21,455 nt of DNA. Source: DATAMF01 sp964472565. GTDB taxonomy: Bacteria; Chloroflexota; Anaerolineae; Aggregatilineales; Aggregatilineaceae. Both the position numbers and the translations under genes were made by a program. The notes beneath the pieces were generated by a model. That model searched no databases and was not told the DNA's origin. It saw nothing but the letters and a program-made list of their open reading frames with translations. Each line of letters starts with the position of its first letter. Positions within the stretch are counted from its first letter, which is position 1. Shown piece by piece: positions 9,206 to 15,961 of the stretch. The DNA lies in contig CAYYNB010000099.1 of NCBI GenBank assembly GCA_964472565.1, forward strand, positions 1-21,455, read 5' to 3'.

Positions 9206-9538
9206 ATGGGCGAAAATCTTGTTACTGCGCTCGAAATAACCATCGTTGGGATGGGGCTTGTCTTTGCGGCGATCCTGCTGCTGTGGGCTGTGATGTTGGT
9301 GCTGATGCGTCTGACGACTAAGTCTGGAGCAGCTGCCCCAGTTGAGTCCGCGCCGCTTACGGTTGATGATCAGGAACTCCGCCGCCGCGCCGCCATTGCA
9401 GCCGTCGCAGTTGCCCTGGCACGCGAACAACAGCAGCTTCAGCCCCATGAATTTCCCCTGCCACCGACCGCCATTGTTAGCCCCTGGCAGTCGGTGCAGC
9501 GAGGCCGTTTGATTTCACAAAAAGGACCGCGAAAATGA
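9206..9538 (+). CDS. mmdD: Small membrane subunit of Na+-pumping decarboxylase (OadG/MmdD type)
   Basis: 110 residues with one N-terminal transmembrane helix (about 9-35, ITIVGMGLVFAAILLLWAVM), a linker, an alanine-rich helix and the C-terminal SPWQSVQRGRLIS stretch (91-103) typical of OadG-like gamma/delta chains. Such subunits anchor and stabilise the complex, joining the carboxyltransferase and biotin carrier to the membrane beta subunit. GGAGAG (9191-9196) begins at the last base of mmdA's stop codon and serves ATG 9206. Its stop overlaps the biotin carrier start (ATGA, 9535-9538), so the subunits are translationally coupled. Low conservation is normal for this family; the assignment rests on topology, tail motif and position. 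Confidence 0.87.
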   Translation: MGENLVTALEITIVGMGLVFAAILLLWAVMLVLMRLTTKSGAAAPVESAPLTVDDQELRRRAAIAAVAVALAREQQQLQPHEFPLPPTAIVSPWQSVQRGRLISQKGPRK

Positions 9539-9972
9539 AGGTAATTGTCCGAATAGAGGGCCAACAATTTGAAGTTGAGCTTGGGGATCTGTATGCGCGA
9601 CCTGTGGTAGCAACGGTGGAAGGCCAGCGTTTTGAAGTGTGGCCAGAAACTATTCCCAGCGCCGGACTGACAGTCCCACAAACACCGCGCGCCACCAGTG
9701 AAATGCCCGCCGTGCGCGCTCCGATAACAACAGGCAATGTGCAGTTAGAGAACAACAGTAAAGCAGTGCTCGCACCTATTCCCGGCGTGATTGTAAGTAT
9801 TGCGGTTGAACCAGGCGCAGAAGTCGAGCAAGGGCAAGAACTTTGCATCCTGGAAGCGATGAAAATGAAAAATGTAATCCGTTCCCCGCGCGCGGGGCAA
9901 ATCGCAGCCATCAAAGTATCAGCGGGACAGCACGTTAAACATCATGATTTGTTGATGGAGTTTGCTGAATAA
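9535..9972 (+). CDS. mmdC: Biotin carboxyl carrier subunit of the decarboxylase
   Basis: 145 residues. The C-terminal biotinyl domain (about 75-144) carries EAMKM (107-111), with Lys110 the expected biotin attachment site, preceded by APIPGVIVSIAVEPG and followed by GQIAAIKVSAGQHV. The N-terminal part (1-40) is a short beta-rich segment, with a Pro/Thr-rich flexible linker between (45-70), as in MmdC and OadA-tail-like carriers. It shuttles CO2 from the alpha subunit to the beta subunit, where decarboxylation is coupled to sodium export. The start overlaps the preceding stop. A biotin protein ligase must act on it and is not encoded in this window. Confidence 0.93.
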   Translation: MKVIVRIEGQQFEVELGDLYARPVVATVEGQRFEVWPETIPSAGLTVPQTPRATSEMPAVRAPITTGNVQLENNSKAVLAPIPGVIVSIAVEPGAEVEQGQELCILEAMKMKNVIRSPRAGQIAAIKVSAGQHVKHHDLLMEFAE

Positions 9973-9991
9973 ACTTAGGACAAAATAGATT

Positions 9992-11119
9992 ATGGATTTT
10001 TCTGAACTTATACCTGAGCTGACCAAAGGCCTCAGCCGTTTCACACCTGGCAACGCGATTATGATTGCTGCCGGGTTGATACTGGTGGGACTGGCGGTAA
10101 TCAAAGAATACGAGCCGGTTTTGCTGCTGCCTATCGGGTTCGGCTGCATTTTAGCCAATATACCCCTCACTGGCATGAGCGATAATAATGGGCTCTTTGA
10201 TGTCCTCTATGGGGCGGGAATCAGCAATGAGCTTTTCCCCTTGCTGATCTTTATTGGCGTGGGAGCCATGATCGATTTCAGTCCGCTGCTGGCCCAGCCG
10301 CGTATGGTGTTGTTGGGAGCAGCCGGGCAGTTTGGTATTTTTGGCACTTTGATCTTAGCGACTCTGCTCGGTTTTCCGATCAATGAAGCCGCGTCTATTG
10401 GGGTGATTGGAGCTATTGATGGCCCAACCTCGATCTATGTAGCGACCAAACTTGCGCCGGACCTATTGGCGCCGATTGCGGTAGCCGCCTATTCGTATAT
10501 GTCGTTGGTGCCGATCATCCAACCGCCGATCATGCGGCTCATGACAACCAAATCGGAACGCCGGATTCGCATGGAATATGCACCACGTCCCGTATCCCGC
10601 CGCGCCCTGGTTTTATTTCCGATTGTCGTCACGCTGACTATTGGGCTGCTCGTACCTGAAGCCACACCCCTGATCAGCATGCTGATGCTCGGCAATCTGC
10701 TGCGCGAAAGTCAGGTCGTGGATCGCCTACGCCGCGCGTCGGAAAATGAGATCATCAATATTGCAACGCTGTTCCTGGGATTGGCTGTTGGTTCGACGAT
10801 GACCGCCAATGACTTCCTGAAACTGGATACGATCCAGATTCTGATCCTGGGCTTGCTGGCCTTTGTATTTGATACCGCAGCAGGCCTGGCGTTTGGGAAA
10901 TTGATGGCACGGATTACGCACGGCAAAATCAACCCCTTGATCGGCGCAGCAGGAATCAGCGCTTTTCCAATGGCGGGACGGTTGGCAGCGCAAGTTGCCC
11001 AGGATGAAGATTATGAAAACTTCATACTGATGCATGCGATGGGCGCGAATACTGCCGGGCAGTTGGGGAGCGTGATGGCGGGCGGTGTGCTGCTGACTTT
11101 AGCGCTGATCGCGATTTAG
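9992..11119 (+). CDS. mmdB: Na+-translocating decarboxylase beta subunit
   Basis: 375 residues, mostly hydrophobic with about nine to eleven membrane segments; this is the ion-pumping subunit shared by oxaloacetate, methylmalonyl-CoA and glutaconyl-CoA decarboxylases. Family signatures are GAIDGPTSIYVATKLAP (140-156), containing Asp143, equivalent to the Na+-site Asp203 of Klebsiella OadB; AYSYMSLVPIIQPPIMRLMTT (166-186); NPLIGAAGISAFPMAGR (314-330); and GANTAGQLGSVMAGG (351-365), with Asn353 and Ser360 at the other known ion-site positions. All key residues are present, so the pump should be functional. It starts 19 bases after the biotin carrier and ends the operon, facing the convergent ywiC-like gene. 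Confidence 0.95.
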   Translation: MDFSELIPELTKGLSRFTPGNAIMIAAGLILVGLAVIKEYEPVLLLPIGFGCILANIPLTGMSDNNGLFDVLYGAGISNELFPLLIFIGVGAMIDFSPLLAQPRMVLLGAAGQFGIFGTLILATLLGFPINEAASIGVIGAIDGPTSIYVATKLAPDLLAPIAVAAYSYMSLVPIIQPPIMRLMTTKSERRIRMEYAPRPVSRRALVLFPIVVTLTIGLLVPEATPLISMLMLGNLLRESQVVDRLRRASENEIINIATLFLGLAVGSTMTANDFLKLDTIQILILGLLAFVFDTAAGLAFGKLMARITHGKINPLIGAAGISAFPMAGRLAAQVAQDEDYENFILMHAMGANTAGQLGSVMAGGVLLTLALIAI

Positions 11120-11120
11120 G

Positions 11121-11144
11121 CGGCAACGTTAAAGCGTTGAGCCG
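11121..11144. terminator. Weak hairpin between convergent mmdB and ywiC-like genes
   Basis: CGGCAACG (11121-11128) can pair with CGTT-GA-GCCG (11135-11144) around a 6-base loop with a 2-base bulge. It straddles the only 9 bases between the two converging stop codons and overlaps the end of the ywiC-like gene. No T-tract follows, so termination is only suggested by position. Confidence 0.22.
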
Positions 11145-11932
11145 ATAGCGGTCAGAAGCACAACCAGCAATCCATAGAACATTTCCAACACGCCGATGAT
11201 CTGAACACGGATGTTCCGGCGGTAGGGTGACAGTCCATACGCCGCGCGGGCGGCAAGGATCAACAAGGCGACAAGCGATAGGATGGATGTGTAACCAGCC
11301 AGCGTGAGGACCATAACACCCAAAACCGCCCCAAGGTTGGATAGATAAGTGGGAATCGCTTCAACAGGTTTGCCCTTGTCCAGGCGCAGCCGGGCGCGAA
11401 TATACAGAATAGAGGGGATATTTCGCGCCAGCAGCACCACCCACAGGAATAGAGCGGTTCGCAGCGATTCCCCACTTGCCAGCGTCATGCATGAGACGGA
11501 GATAGCAATTGCACTGGCTCCGGCCAGTTCGGGAAGCACATTGCGCCCTTCGTTACACACATAACCGAACAGTTGCAGTACAGCAAGGGGAACCACCAGC
11601 AGCGCCGGAAACAGAATATCAATACCTGCAAGCGTTATCGCGCCAACCAGCCCGACCAACGCCAACAGCCCATAGCCAGCGATAAACTGCTCGGCGGTTT
11701 TGGTCCGGGCATAACGTTTGCCGCGCCGCCAATCGGTGAAAGCGATCTTCAGTGGGTGGCGCATCAGAAACGCCCCCAACACCGCAAGCGCCATCATCAC
11801 ACCAGCTAATGATGGGGCAACCAGCAAACCTAATAAAATTGGTTCCAGCAAAAATCCCCAGGAACCATGTTCGGGCGGAAGGGCGATGGATTTCCAGCGC
11901 ACGCGTGATACGGTTGTTTGAGGAGTTGTCAA
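11129..11932 (-). CDS. YwiC-like integral membrane protein
   Basis: 267 residues from a TTG start at 11932. The signature ALPPEHGSWGFLLEP lies near residues 17-31, followed by about eight to nine hydrophobic segments and the MRHPLK/DWRRGKRYARTKTA cytoplasmic loop; these define the YwiC-like family. Biochemical role is unknown. In Bacillus subtilis ywiC lies in the anaerobic nar/fnr region. I prefer TTG 11932 because AAGGAGA (complement of 11942-11948) sits at proper spacing and a well-formed FNR/CRP-type promoter puts the transcript start near 11951. The longer ATG at 11977 (282 residues) has no ribosome site and would begin upstream of that start. The gene lies downstream of, and on the same strand as, the GntR regulator. 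Confidence 0.82.
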   Translation of the reverse strand: MTTPQTTVSRVRWKSIALPPEHGSWGFLLEPILLGLLVAPSLAGVMMALAVLGAFLMRHPLKIAFTDWRRGKRYARTKTAEQFIAGYGLLALVGLVGAITLAGIDILFPALLVVPLAVLQLFGYVCNEGRNVLPELAGASAIAISVSCMTLASGESLRTALFLWVVLLARNIPSILYIRARLRLDKGKPVEAIPTYLSNLGAVLGVMVLTLAGYTSILSLVALLILAARAAYGLSPYRRNIRVQIIGVLEMFYGLLVVLLTAIGSTL

Positions 11933-11957
11933 GCGGTCATTCTCCTTTACCGTGCCA

Positions 11958-11999
11958 AGAATATCACAACTCGCCATTTCGAGATGTGATCTAGATCAA
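11958..11999 (-). promoter_or_regulatory. FNR/CRP-type operator with extended -10 element
   Basis: On the minus strand TTGAT-CTAG-ATCAC (11999-11986) matches the FNR consensus TTGAT-N4-ATCAA at 9 of 10 fixed positions. Downstream, TGATATTCT provides an extended -10 (TG-A-TATTCT, hexamer 11963-11958). A start seven bases further on, at 11951, puts the box centre (11992.5) at -41.5, the class II activator position. The same bases read from the other side begin TGTGAT, so a CRP-like protein is an alternative binder. Confidence 0.6.
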
Positions 12000-12041
12000 G
12001 TTCACCCAGTTCCTGGCATACCATACCGGAGATGTGTTCGT

Positions 12042-13124
12042 TTAATTCACCCACTCAATGTATCCTGTGGATTGGGTATCATAACCGCCTAAACTGTTAA
12101 TCGCAGCCTGTACCTCGGCGGTAGTGAGCCAAGAGACGATTTCTTGCACTGGCGGCCATTCCCATATTTCATCTAGAATAACCAGATCGTAACGTTCCTT
12201 AGTCAAAAATATAAAATCCAAGCCGTAAGCCAGGGCAGTGGCTTCAATACCTACGACTAACTCGGACTGTTCCTCGGCAATAGACCGTGCAACCTCGGAA
12301 TGCGTAGGCACTGTGTTTTCATATCCCTTGATATGTTCCGGTGCAATTTGCAGGGCGCGTAATTGGCTATCCAACCATACCCGCGTTCCTGCTCCGCGCT
12401 GACGGTTGACAAACCGCAGATCAGGCCGCGTAATATCATGCAAACCCGTCACATGAGCGGGATTGCCGGGAGGCACAATCAGCCCCAAACGGCGATGAGC
12501 CAATGTGAGTAAAGCCATGCGGCGACCGGGAAGCAATCGCTGTACAAATGGAATATTATAGGTATCGGTTTCGGCATCCCACAAATGGATCCCAGCCAGA
12601 TCCGTGCGATATTCTGCCAACGCGATCAGCCCACTCAGACTGCCTGCAAATGATAAATCAAATGAACAGCCGGGTGCTTGCGCCGCCAACAGTGAGAGGG
12701 CGGGATCATGGCTTCCAATAAAACGCAATACAGGTGAGGGCGGCAGCAGCGGCTCGGTTGACATCACGCGCCACCGATCTAACGCCAATCGCACGGCTTG
12801 TTCAATATCTGGTACGCTGTAACCCTCGGACAGAAAATGCAGCAAAAATGCTTCGGCTTCATGGACTAAATTGGCGCGACGCAAAGGAGTTATTTGCTCT
12901 ACTGGACTTAGCGCAGATACACGTGTGCCTTGCCCTGGACGGCTGAGCGTCAATCCCTGGCGCGCCAATTCCTGATAGGCACGCTGGATGGTCCCCGGTG
13001 CGCACTGCCACTGCCGTGCCATTTCGCGCACAGGCGGAAGTTCATCGCCCGGTTTAAGCACACCATATAAGATGTCTTGCCGGATTGTTTCTGTGATCGC
13101 CTGATAAAGCGGTGTTTTGTCCAC
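12042..13124 (-). CDS. GntR-type regulator fused to a PBP-like (molybdate-type) sensor domain
   Basis: 360 residues, GTG start at 13124. Residues 1-70 are a GntR winged helix: LYQAITETIRQDILYG, LPPVREMARQW (29-39), APGTIQRAYQELARQGL (42-58), then the wing RPGQGTRV. The C-terminal part (about 130-345) is a type-2 periplasmic-binding-protein-like domain, with GSHDPALSLLA (137-147), AGIHLWD (177-183), FVNRQRGAGTRVWLD (238-252), and the segment from THSEVARSIAE to LDFIFL (274-307). These match the PBP_like domain found on MoeA-type proteins and molybdate-responsive regulators. The protein is therefore a cytoplasmic one-component regulator, probably sensing an oxyanion such as molybdate or tungstate (family inference). 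No mod/tup transporter lies in the window. A linker (75-130) joins the two domains. Confidence 0.88.
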   Translation of the reverse strand: MDKTPLYQAITETIRQDILYGVLKPGDELPPVREMARQWQCAPGTIQRAYQELARQGLTLSRPGQGTRVSALSPVEQITPLRRANLVHEAEAFLLHFLSEGYSVPDIEQAVRLALDRWRVMSTEPLLPPSPVLRFIGSHDPALSLLAAQAPGCSFDLSFAGSLSGLIALAEYRTDLAGIHLWDAETDTYNIPFVQRLLPGRRMALLTLAHRRLGLIVPPGNPAHVTGLHDITRPDLRFVNRQRGAGTRVWLDSQLRALQIAPEHIKGYENTVPTHSEVARSIAEEQSELVVGIEATALAYGLDFIFLTKERYDLVILDEIWEWPPVQEIVSWLTTAEVQAAINSLGGYDTQSTGYIEWVN

Positions 13125-13223
13125 AAGCTCACCCTAACCCATCCTATGCAGGCTGGCTATTCATCCTACAATGGGGAAGGCGATTTTGCCACCCGGATCG
13201 CAGACAGCAAAAAATGGCGGGAA

Positions 13224-14330
13224 CTATTTGTCCTTCTCAGGTTTGTCTGGCTTATCGGGTTTATCCTGACCCGGCGGCGACCCGTCATTCCCCTGACCGG
13301 GGTTATCGCCGCCTTGTCCGGGCGGATTATCACCCAGTCCTGGGGTAGCACCGTGACCGGGTGGCGTGCGAGTGGGGATTACATCCGGCACGCTGATCGT
13401 TGGAATAACTTCATCGACTTCTGGCATAGTTGTTAAATGTGGCTTCGGTGTTTTCGTAGCCTGAGGTGTTGATACGGGTGTTCTGGTTTGCGTTGAGACA
13501 ATCGTTGGTGTTGGGGTCAGCGTAGGTGACACAGTAGATGATGGCGTTGCTGAAACTTCCCATGTCGGCATAGGTAAAGCAGTTGGTACAATTTCGGGTT
13601 TGGTGTTTGGCGAAAGCACCATCGCGCTGGACTGAATCTTAACCACGTCGCTTGCGACGCGACTTAATTCCTGCTGCATTTCCTGACTGGTCAAAGGCAG
13701 CGCAAGGTTAATCAAACGTTCCTGTTCGCTGGTAAGGGCGATAATGCGGATGCTAATCTCAATCTGATCTCCAAATCCCCGTTCAAGAAGATGCAGAGAA
13801 CGATCAAGCTGGTCCGAAGCTTCTTCCAATGCATAGGGATAGATCCGCCCGTGCTCTAACAAAAGCTTCTCAAATTCATCAACACGACGGGCAGCTATAT
13901 CAACCCGTAATCCGGGTTCTCCGTTGTCCGAAACAACCGCCAACCGTCCCGTTTCAATCGTCCGTTTAACCGAATACAGTGTATCACCCGGCAGCGCGCT
14001 CGCGGACACCTGCGCCACACTGCTGACAATTAAAATGAAGACCAGACAGGCGGCTGCCGCATAGCGCAGCCAGGGACCAGGGCGAAAAACCCGGCGCGAA
14101 GGTTTAGCTTTGGGGACAGGGGCGGGATGCAGTTCCGCCATGCGGGACCGCAACTGCGCCTCGATCCGGTTTAACGCGACATTACTCAACCGGACATCCG
14201 GCCCTTGTGCCAGCCGCTGGGCTGCTACAATTCGCGGATCGGTACTGGCAACCAATTTATCCTGGTAGGGCGGAAGCGCTACATCCAGGTTTTTCATCAG
14301 CTCAAGTTCATCGGGGAGTTCGTGGTTCAT
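13224..14330 (-). CDS. DUF5667-like single-pass membrane protein, putative anti-sigma factor
   Basis: 368 residues. A cytoplasmic N-terminus (1-87) precedes one TM segment (about 88-112). The ALPGDTLYSVKRTIET motif (112-127) and a helical DUF5667-like region (to about 235) follow. The exterior stretch 240-325 is very rich in Thr/Pro/Ser (TPTPT, STPQATKTPKP), and the tail (324-368) is Gly/Pro/Asp repeats ending in KPDKPDKPEKDK. The start codon overlaps the stop of the ECF sigma gene (ATGA, 14327-14330), the usual arrangement for a sigma factor and its membrane regulator. The N-terminal 87 residues would be the sigma-binding part, but I see no clear zinc-binding anti-sigma motif. The exterior may be a glycosylated or wall-spanning stalk. 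Confidence 0.82.
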   Translation of the reverse strand: MNHELPDELELMKNLDVALPPYQDKLVASTDPRIVAAQRLAQGPDVRLSNVALNRIEAQLRSRMAELHPAPVPKAKPSRRVFRPGPWLRYAAAACLVFILIVSSVAQVSASALPGDTLYSVKRTIETGRLAVVSDNGEPGLRVDIAARRVDEFEKLLLEHGRIYPYALEEASDQLDRSLHLLERGFGDQIEISIRIIALTSEQERLINLALPLTSQEMQQELSRVASDVVKIQSSAMVLSPNTKPEIVPTALPMPTWEVSATPSSTVSPTLTPTPTIVSTQTRTPVSTPQATKTPKPHLTTMPEVDEVIPTISVPDVIPTRTPPGHGATPGLGDNPPGQGGDNPGQGNDGSPPGQDKPDKPDKPEKDK

Positions 14331-14902
14331 GTTGATTTCCCCCGCAAATAATGCCGGGACGTTTTGGCCGTTCCTAAGATTTCGGCTAGCGATTTCAATG
14401 CACGATGTTGTGCGGTAGCAATAGCGCGCACGCTCTTCTCCAAAATTTGGGCCACTTCCTCGTGGCTTTTACGCTCCACAAACCGCAGGAGCAGAATAGT
14501 TTGCTGTTCTTCGCTCAATTGGCTTAATGCTGCCCGCAGTGCATCTAACTCTTCACGTTCTTGAACATTCAATTCCAACGGCAGTTGACCGCTGACTACA
14601 ACCTCGGTCAATTCTTCTTCGGGATGACGATGCTGAAGGCGGTAATAGTCCGCAATACGTGCGGCGGCAATCCGGTAGAGCCACGCCTCAAAAGGTGCGC
14701 CCGTAATCTGGAAATGCCCCAGTCCTTCTATCATCCGCAAAAAAACCTCCGCCGTTAAATCCTCAACAGCATCATTGGTTGCCACCCGATAAGCAATATA
14801 ACGCGTGATAGCTGGTACATACCGTCGATACAAGAGTGCAACCGCGTCACTATCGCCATGTTGAGCCTGCTCAACCAGGATATAATCCGGTAACTCAGCC
14901 AT
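14327..14902 (-). CDS. ECF-type RNA polymerase sigma factor
   Basis: 191 residues from ATG 14902. Region 2 (about 20-90) contains LYRRYVPAITRYIAYRV, the AVEDLTAEVFLRM helix (45-57) and FEAWLYRIAAARIADYYR (71-88). Region 4 (about 121-175) contains LSEEQQTILLLRFVERKSHEEVAQIL and a helix-turn-helix ending in RALKSL. There is no region 1 or 3, as expected for the ECF group. A GTG at 14926 would add eight residues; neither start has a strong ribosome site, and the ATG places the conserved LVEQAQHGD at the usual distance from the N-terminus. The downstream gene, overlapped by one ATGA, is its likely membrane-bound regulator. The divergent hydrolase gene is a candidate target. Confidence 0.92.
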   Translation of the reverse strand: MAELPDYILVEQAQHGDSDAVALLYRRYVPAITRYIAYRVATNDAVEDLTAEVFLRMIEGLGHFQITGAPFEAWLYRIAAARIADYYRLQHRHPEEELTEVVVSGQLPLELNVQEREELDALRAALSQLSEEQQTILLLRFVERKSHEEVAQILEKSVRAIATAQHRALKSLAEILGTAKTSRHYLRGKST

Positions 14903-15120
14903 TTTAAATGAAAGATTCCACTTCACTTAAGGATGTATATAAATATAGTTGATTTAAAGAAGAAATAAAATCCTCTCTTGCAAAGTTGGGACCTTTCATA
15001 AATTACACCGCACAAAACCGAGCCACATTACATCAACTTTTGTTAATAAACTGATTTGCAGACTATAGTTTTTTTATTTCTCGTATAATCCTGCACACGC
15101 ATGAATAAAGGAGACTGTTT
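14903..15120. promoter_or_regulatory. A+T-rich divergent promoter region (sigma gene / hydrolase)
   Basis: On the plus strand a perfect TATAAT (15084-15089) and ribosome site AAGGAG (15108-15113) serve the hydrolase at 15121; no matching -35 hexamer lies 16-18 bases upstream. On the minus strand several TATATT/TATATA stretches (about 14934-14948) and a CCCAACTTT segment (complement near 14983-14991), resembling the AAC-type -35 of ECF promoters, precede the sigma gene. Autoregulation is plausible but not shown. Confidence 0.4.
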
Positions 15121-15930
15121 ATGCTAAAGCTCTTTGATTACGATGTGACGCTCCCCATCAAACTCGATCCCATAGAAGGTCCATCCATTCAGAATGTGAA
15201 ATTTGACAGCCCGACAGGAAATAGAGTCGAAGCATACGTCGTGACACCCCAGGGTGCGGGACCATTCCCAGGAATTTTATGGGTCCACTGGTATGAGCCG
15301 CATTCCCCCAACTCGAACCGCACCCAATTTCTGAGTGAGGCGCTGGCCCTGGCAGAAGAAGGCGTCGTTTCTTTATTGATCAGCACCATGTGGACGCCAG
15401 TGGACTGGTTTTCTACACGCAAGCTGGACGATGATCATGATTCATCAATCCGACAGGTGATCGATTTGCGGCGGTCCGTGGATGTGCTGGCGTCGCTGCC
15501 TAAAGTAGATATTGAGCGCCTGGGGTATGTCGGGCACGATTTTGGGGCTATGTATGGGGCCATTCTCGCCAGCCTGGATAAACGGCTGAAGACATTTGTT
15601 TTAATGGCGGGAACATCGTGTTTCAGTGATTGGTTTTTACTCGGTCAGAAGGATCTGCCAGACGATCAACGGCAAGCGTACATTGAAAAGATGGCGAAAT
15701 TCGATCCGGTGAATTTTGTGGAGCAAGCAGCTCCGGCTTCTGTATTTTTGCAGTTTGGCGATAATGACTGGTTTGTGCCGCTAGAAAAGGCCCAGTCATT
15801 TTTTGAGGCTGCCCAGGAACCTAAAAAGATGGAAGTCTATAAGGCACAGCATGATCTTGATGATCGGGCGCGGCATTTCCGGCGGGCATGGCTGCGTGAA
15901 AAACTGGGGTTCGGTGAAGCCAACACCTGA
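15121..15930 (+). CDS. Dienelactone-hydrolase-like alpha/beta hydrolase with Asp nucleophile position
   Basis: 269 residues in an alpha/beta-hydrolase order: strand GPFPGILWVHWYEP (47-60), helix with DLRRSVDVLASLP (115-127), nucleophile elbow GYVGHDFGAMYG (135-146), acid region FLQFGDNDWFVP (209-220) and a C-terminal His244 (AQHDLDD). The elbow has the pattern G-H-D-F-G, with Asp140 where esterases have Ser and dienelactone hydrolases Cys. Asp at this place is known from epoxide hydrolases and haloalkane dehalogenases, which act through an alkyl-enzyme ester. Substrate is unknown, and the esterase label should be avoided. There is no signal peptide, so it is cytoplasmic. It is transcribed divergently from the ECF sigma gene and convergently with metX. 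Confidence 0.85.
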   Translation: MLKLFDYDVTLPIKLDPIEGPSIQNVKFDSPTGNRVEAYVVTPQGAGPFPGILWVHWYEPHSPNSNRTQFLSEALALAEEGVVSLLISTMWTPVDWFSTRKLDDDHDSSIRQVIDLRRSVDVLASLPKVDIERLGYVGHDFGAMYGAILASLDKRLKTFVLMAGTSCFSDWFLLGQKDLPDDQRQAYIEKMAKFDPVNFVEQAAPASVFLQFGDNDWFVPLEKAQSFFEAAQEPKKMEVYKAQHDLDDRARHFRRAWLREKLGFGEANT

Positions 15931-15961
15931 AAAGGTGCCGACCTCACCGAAAGGGGTAGGG

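Noticed and set aside
11933..11977. N-terminal extension of the YwiC-like protein from ATG 11977
   Set aside because: It lacks a ribosome site and lies upstream of the predicted transcript start; the extension carries the promoter sequence itself.
13183..13201. Possible hairpin downstream of the DUF5667-like gene
   Set aside because: Only about five pairs and no T-run; not distinguishable from chance.
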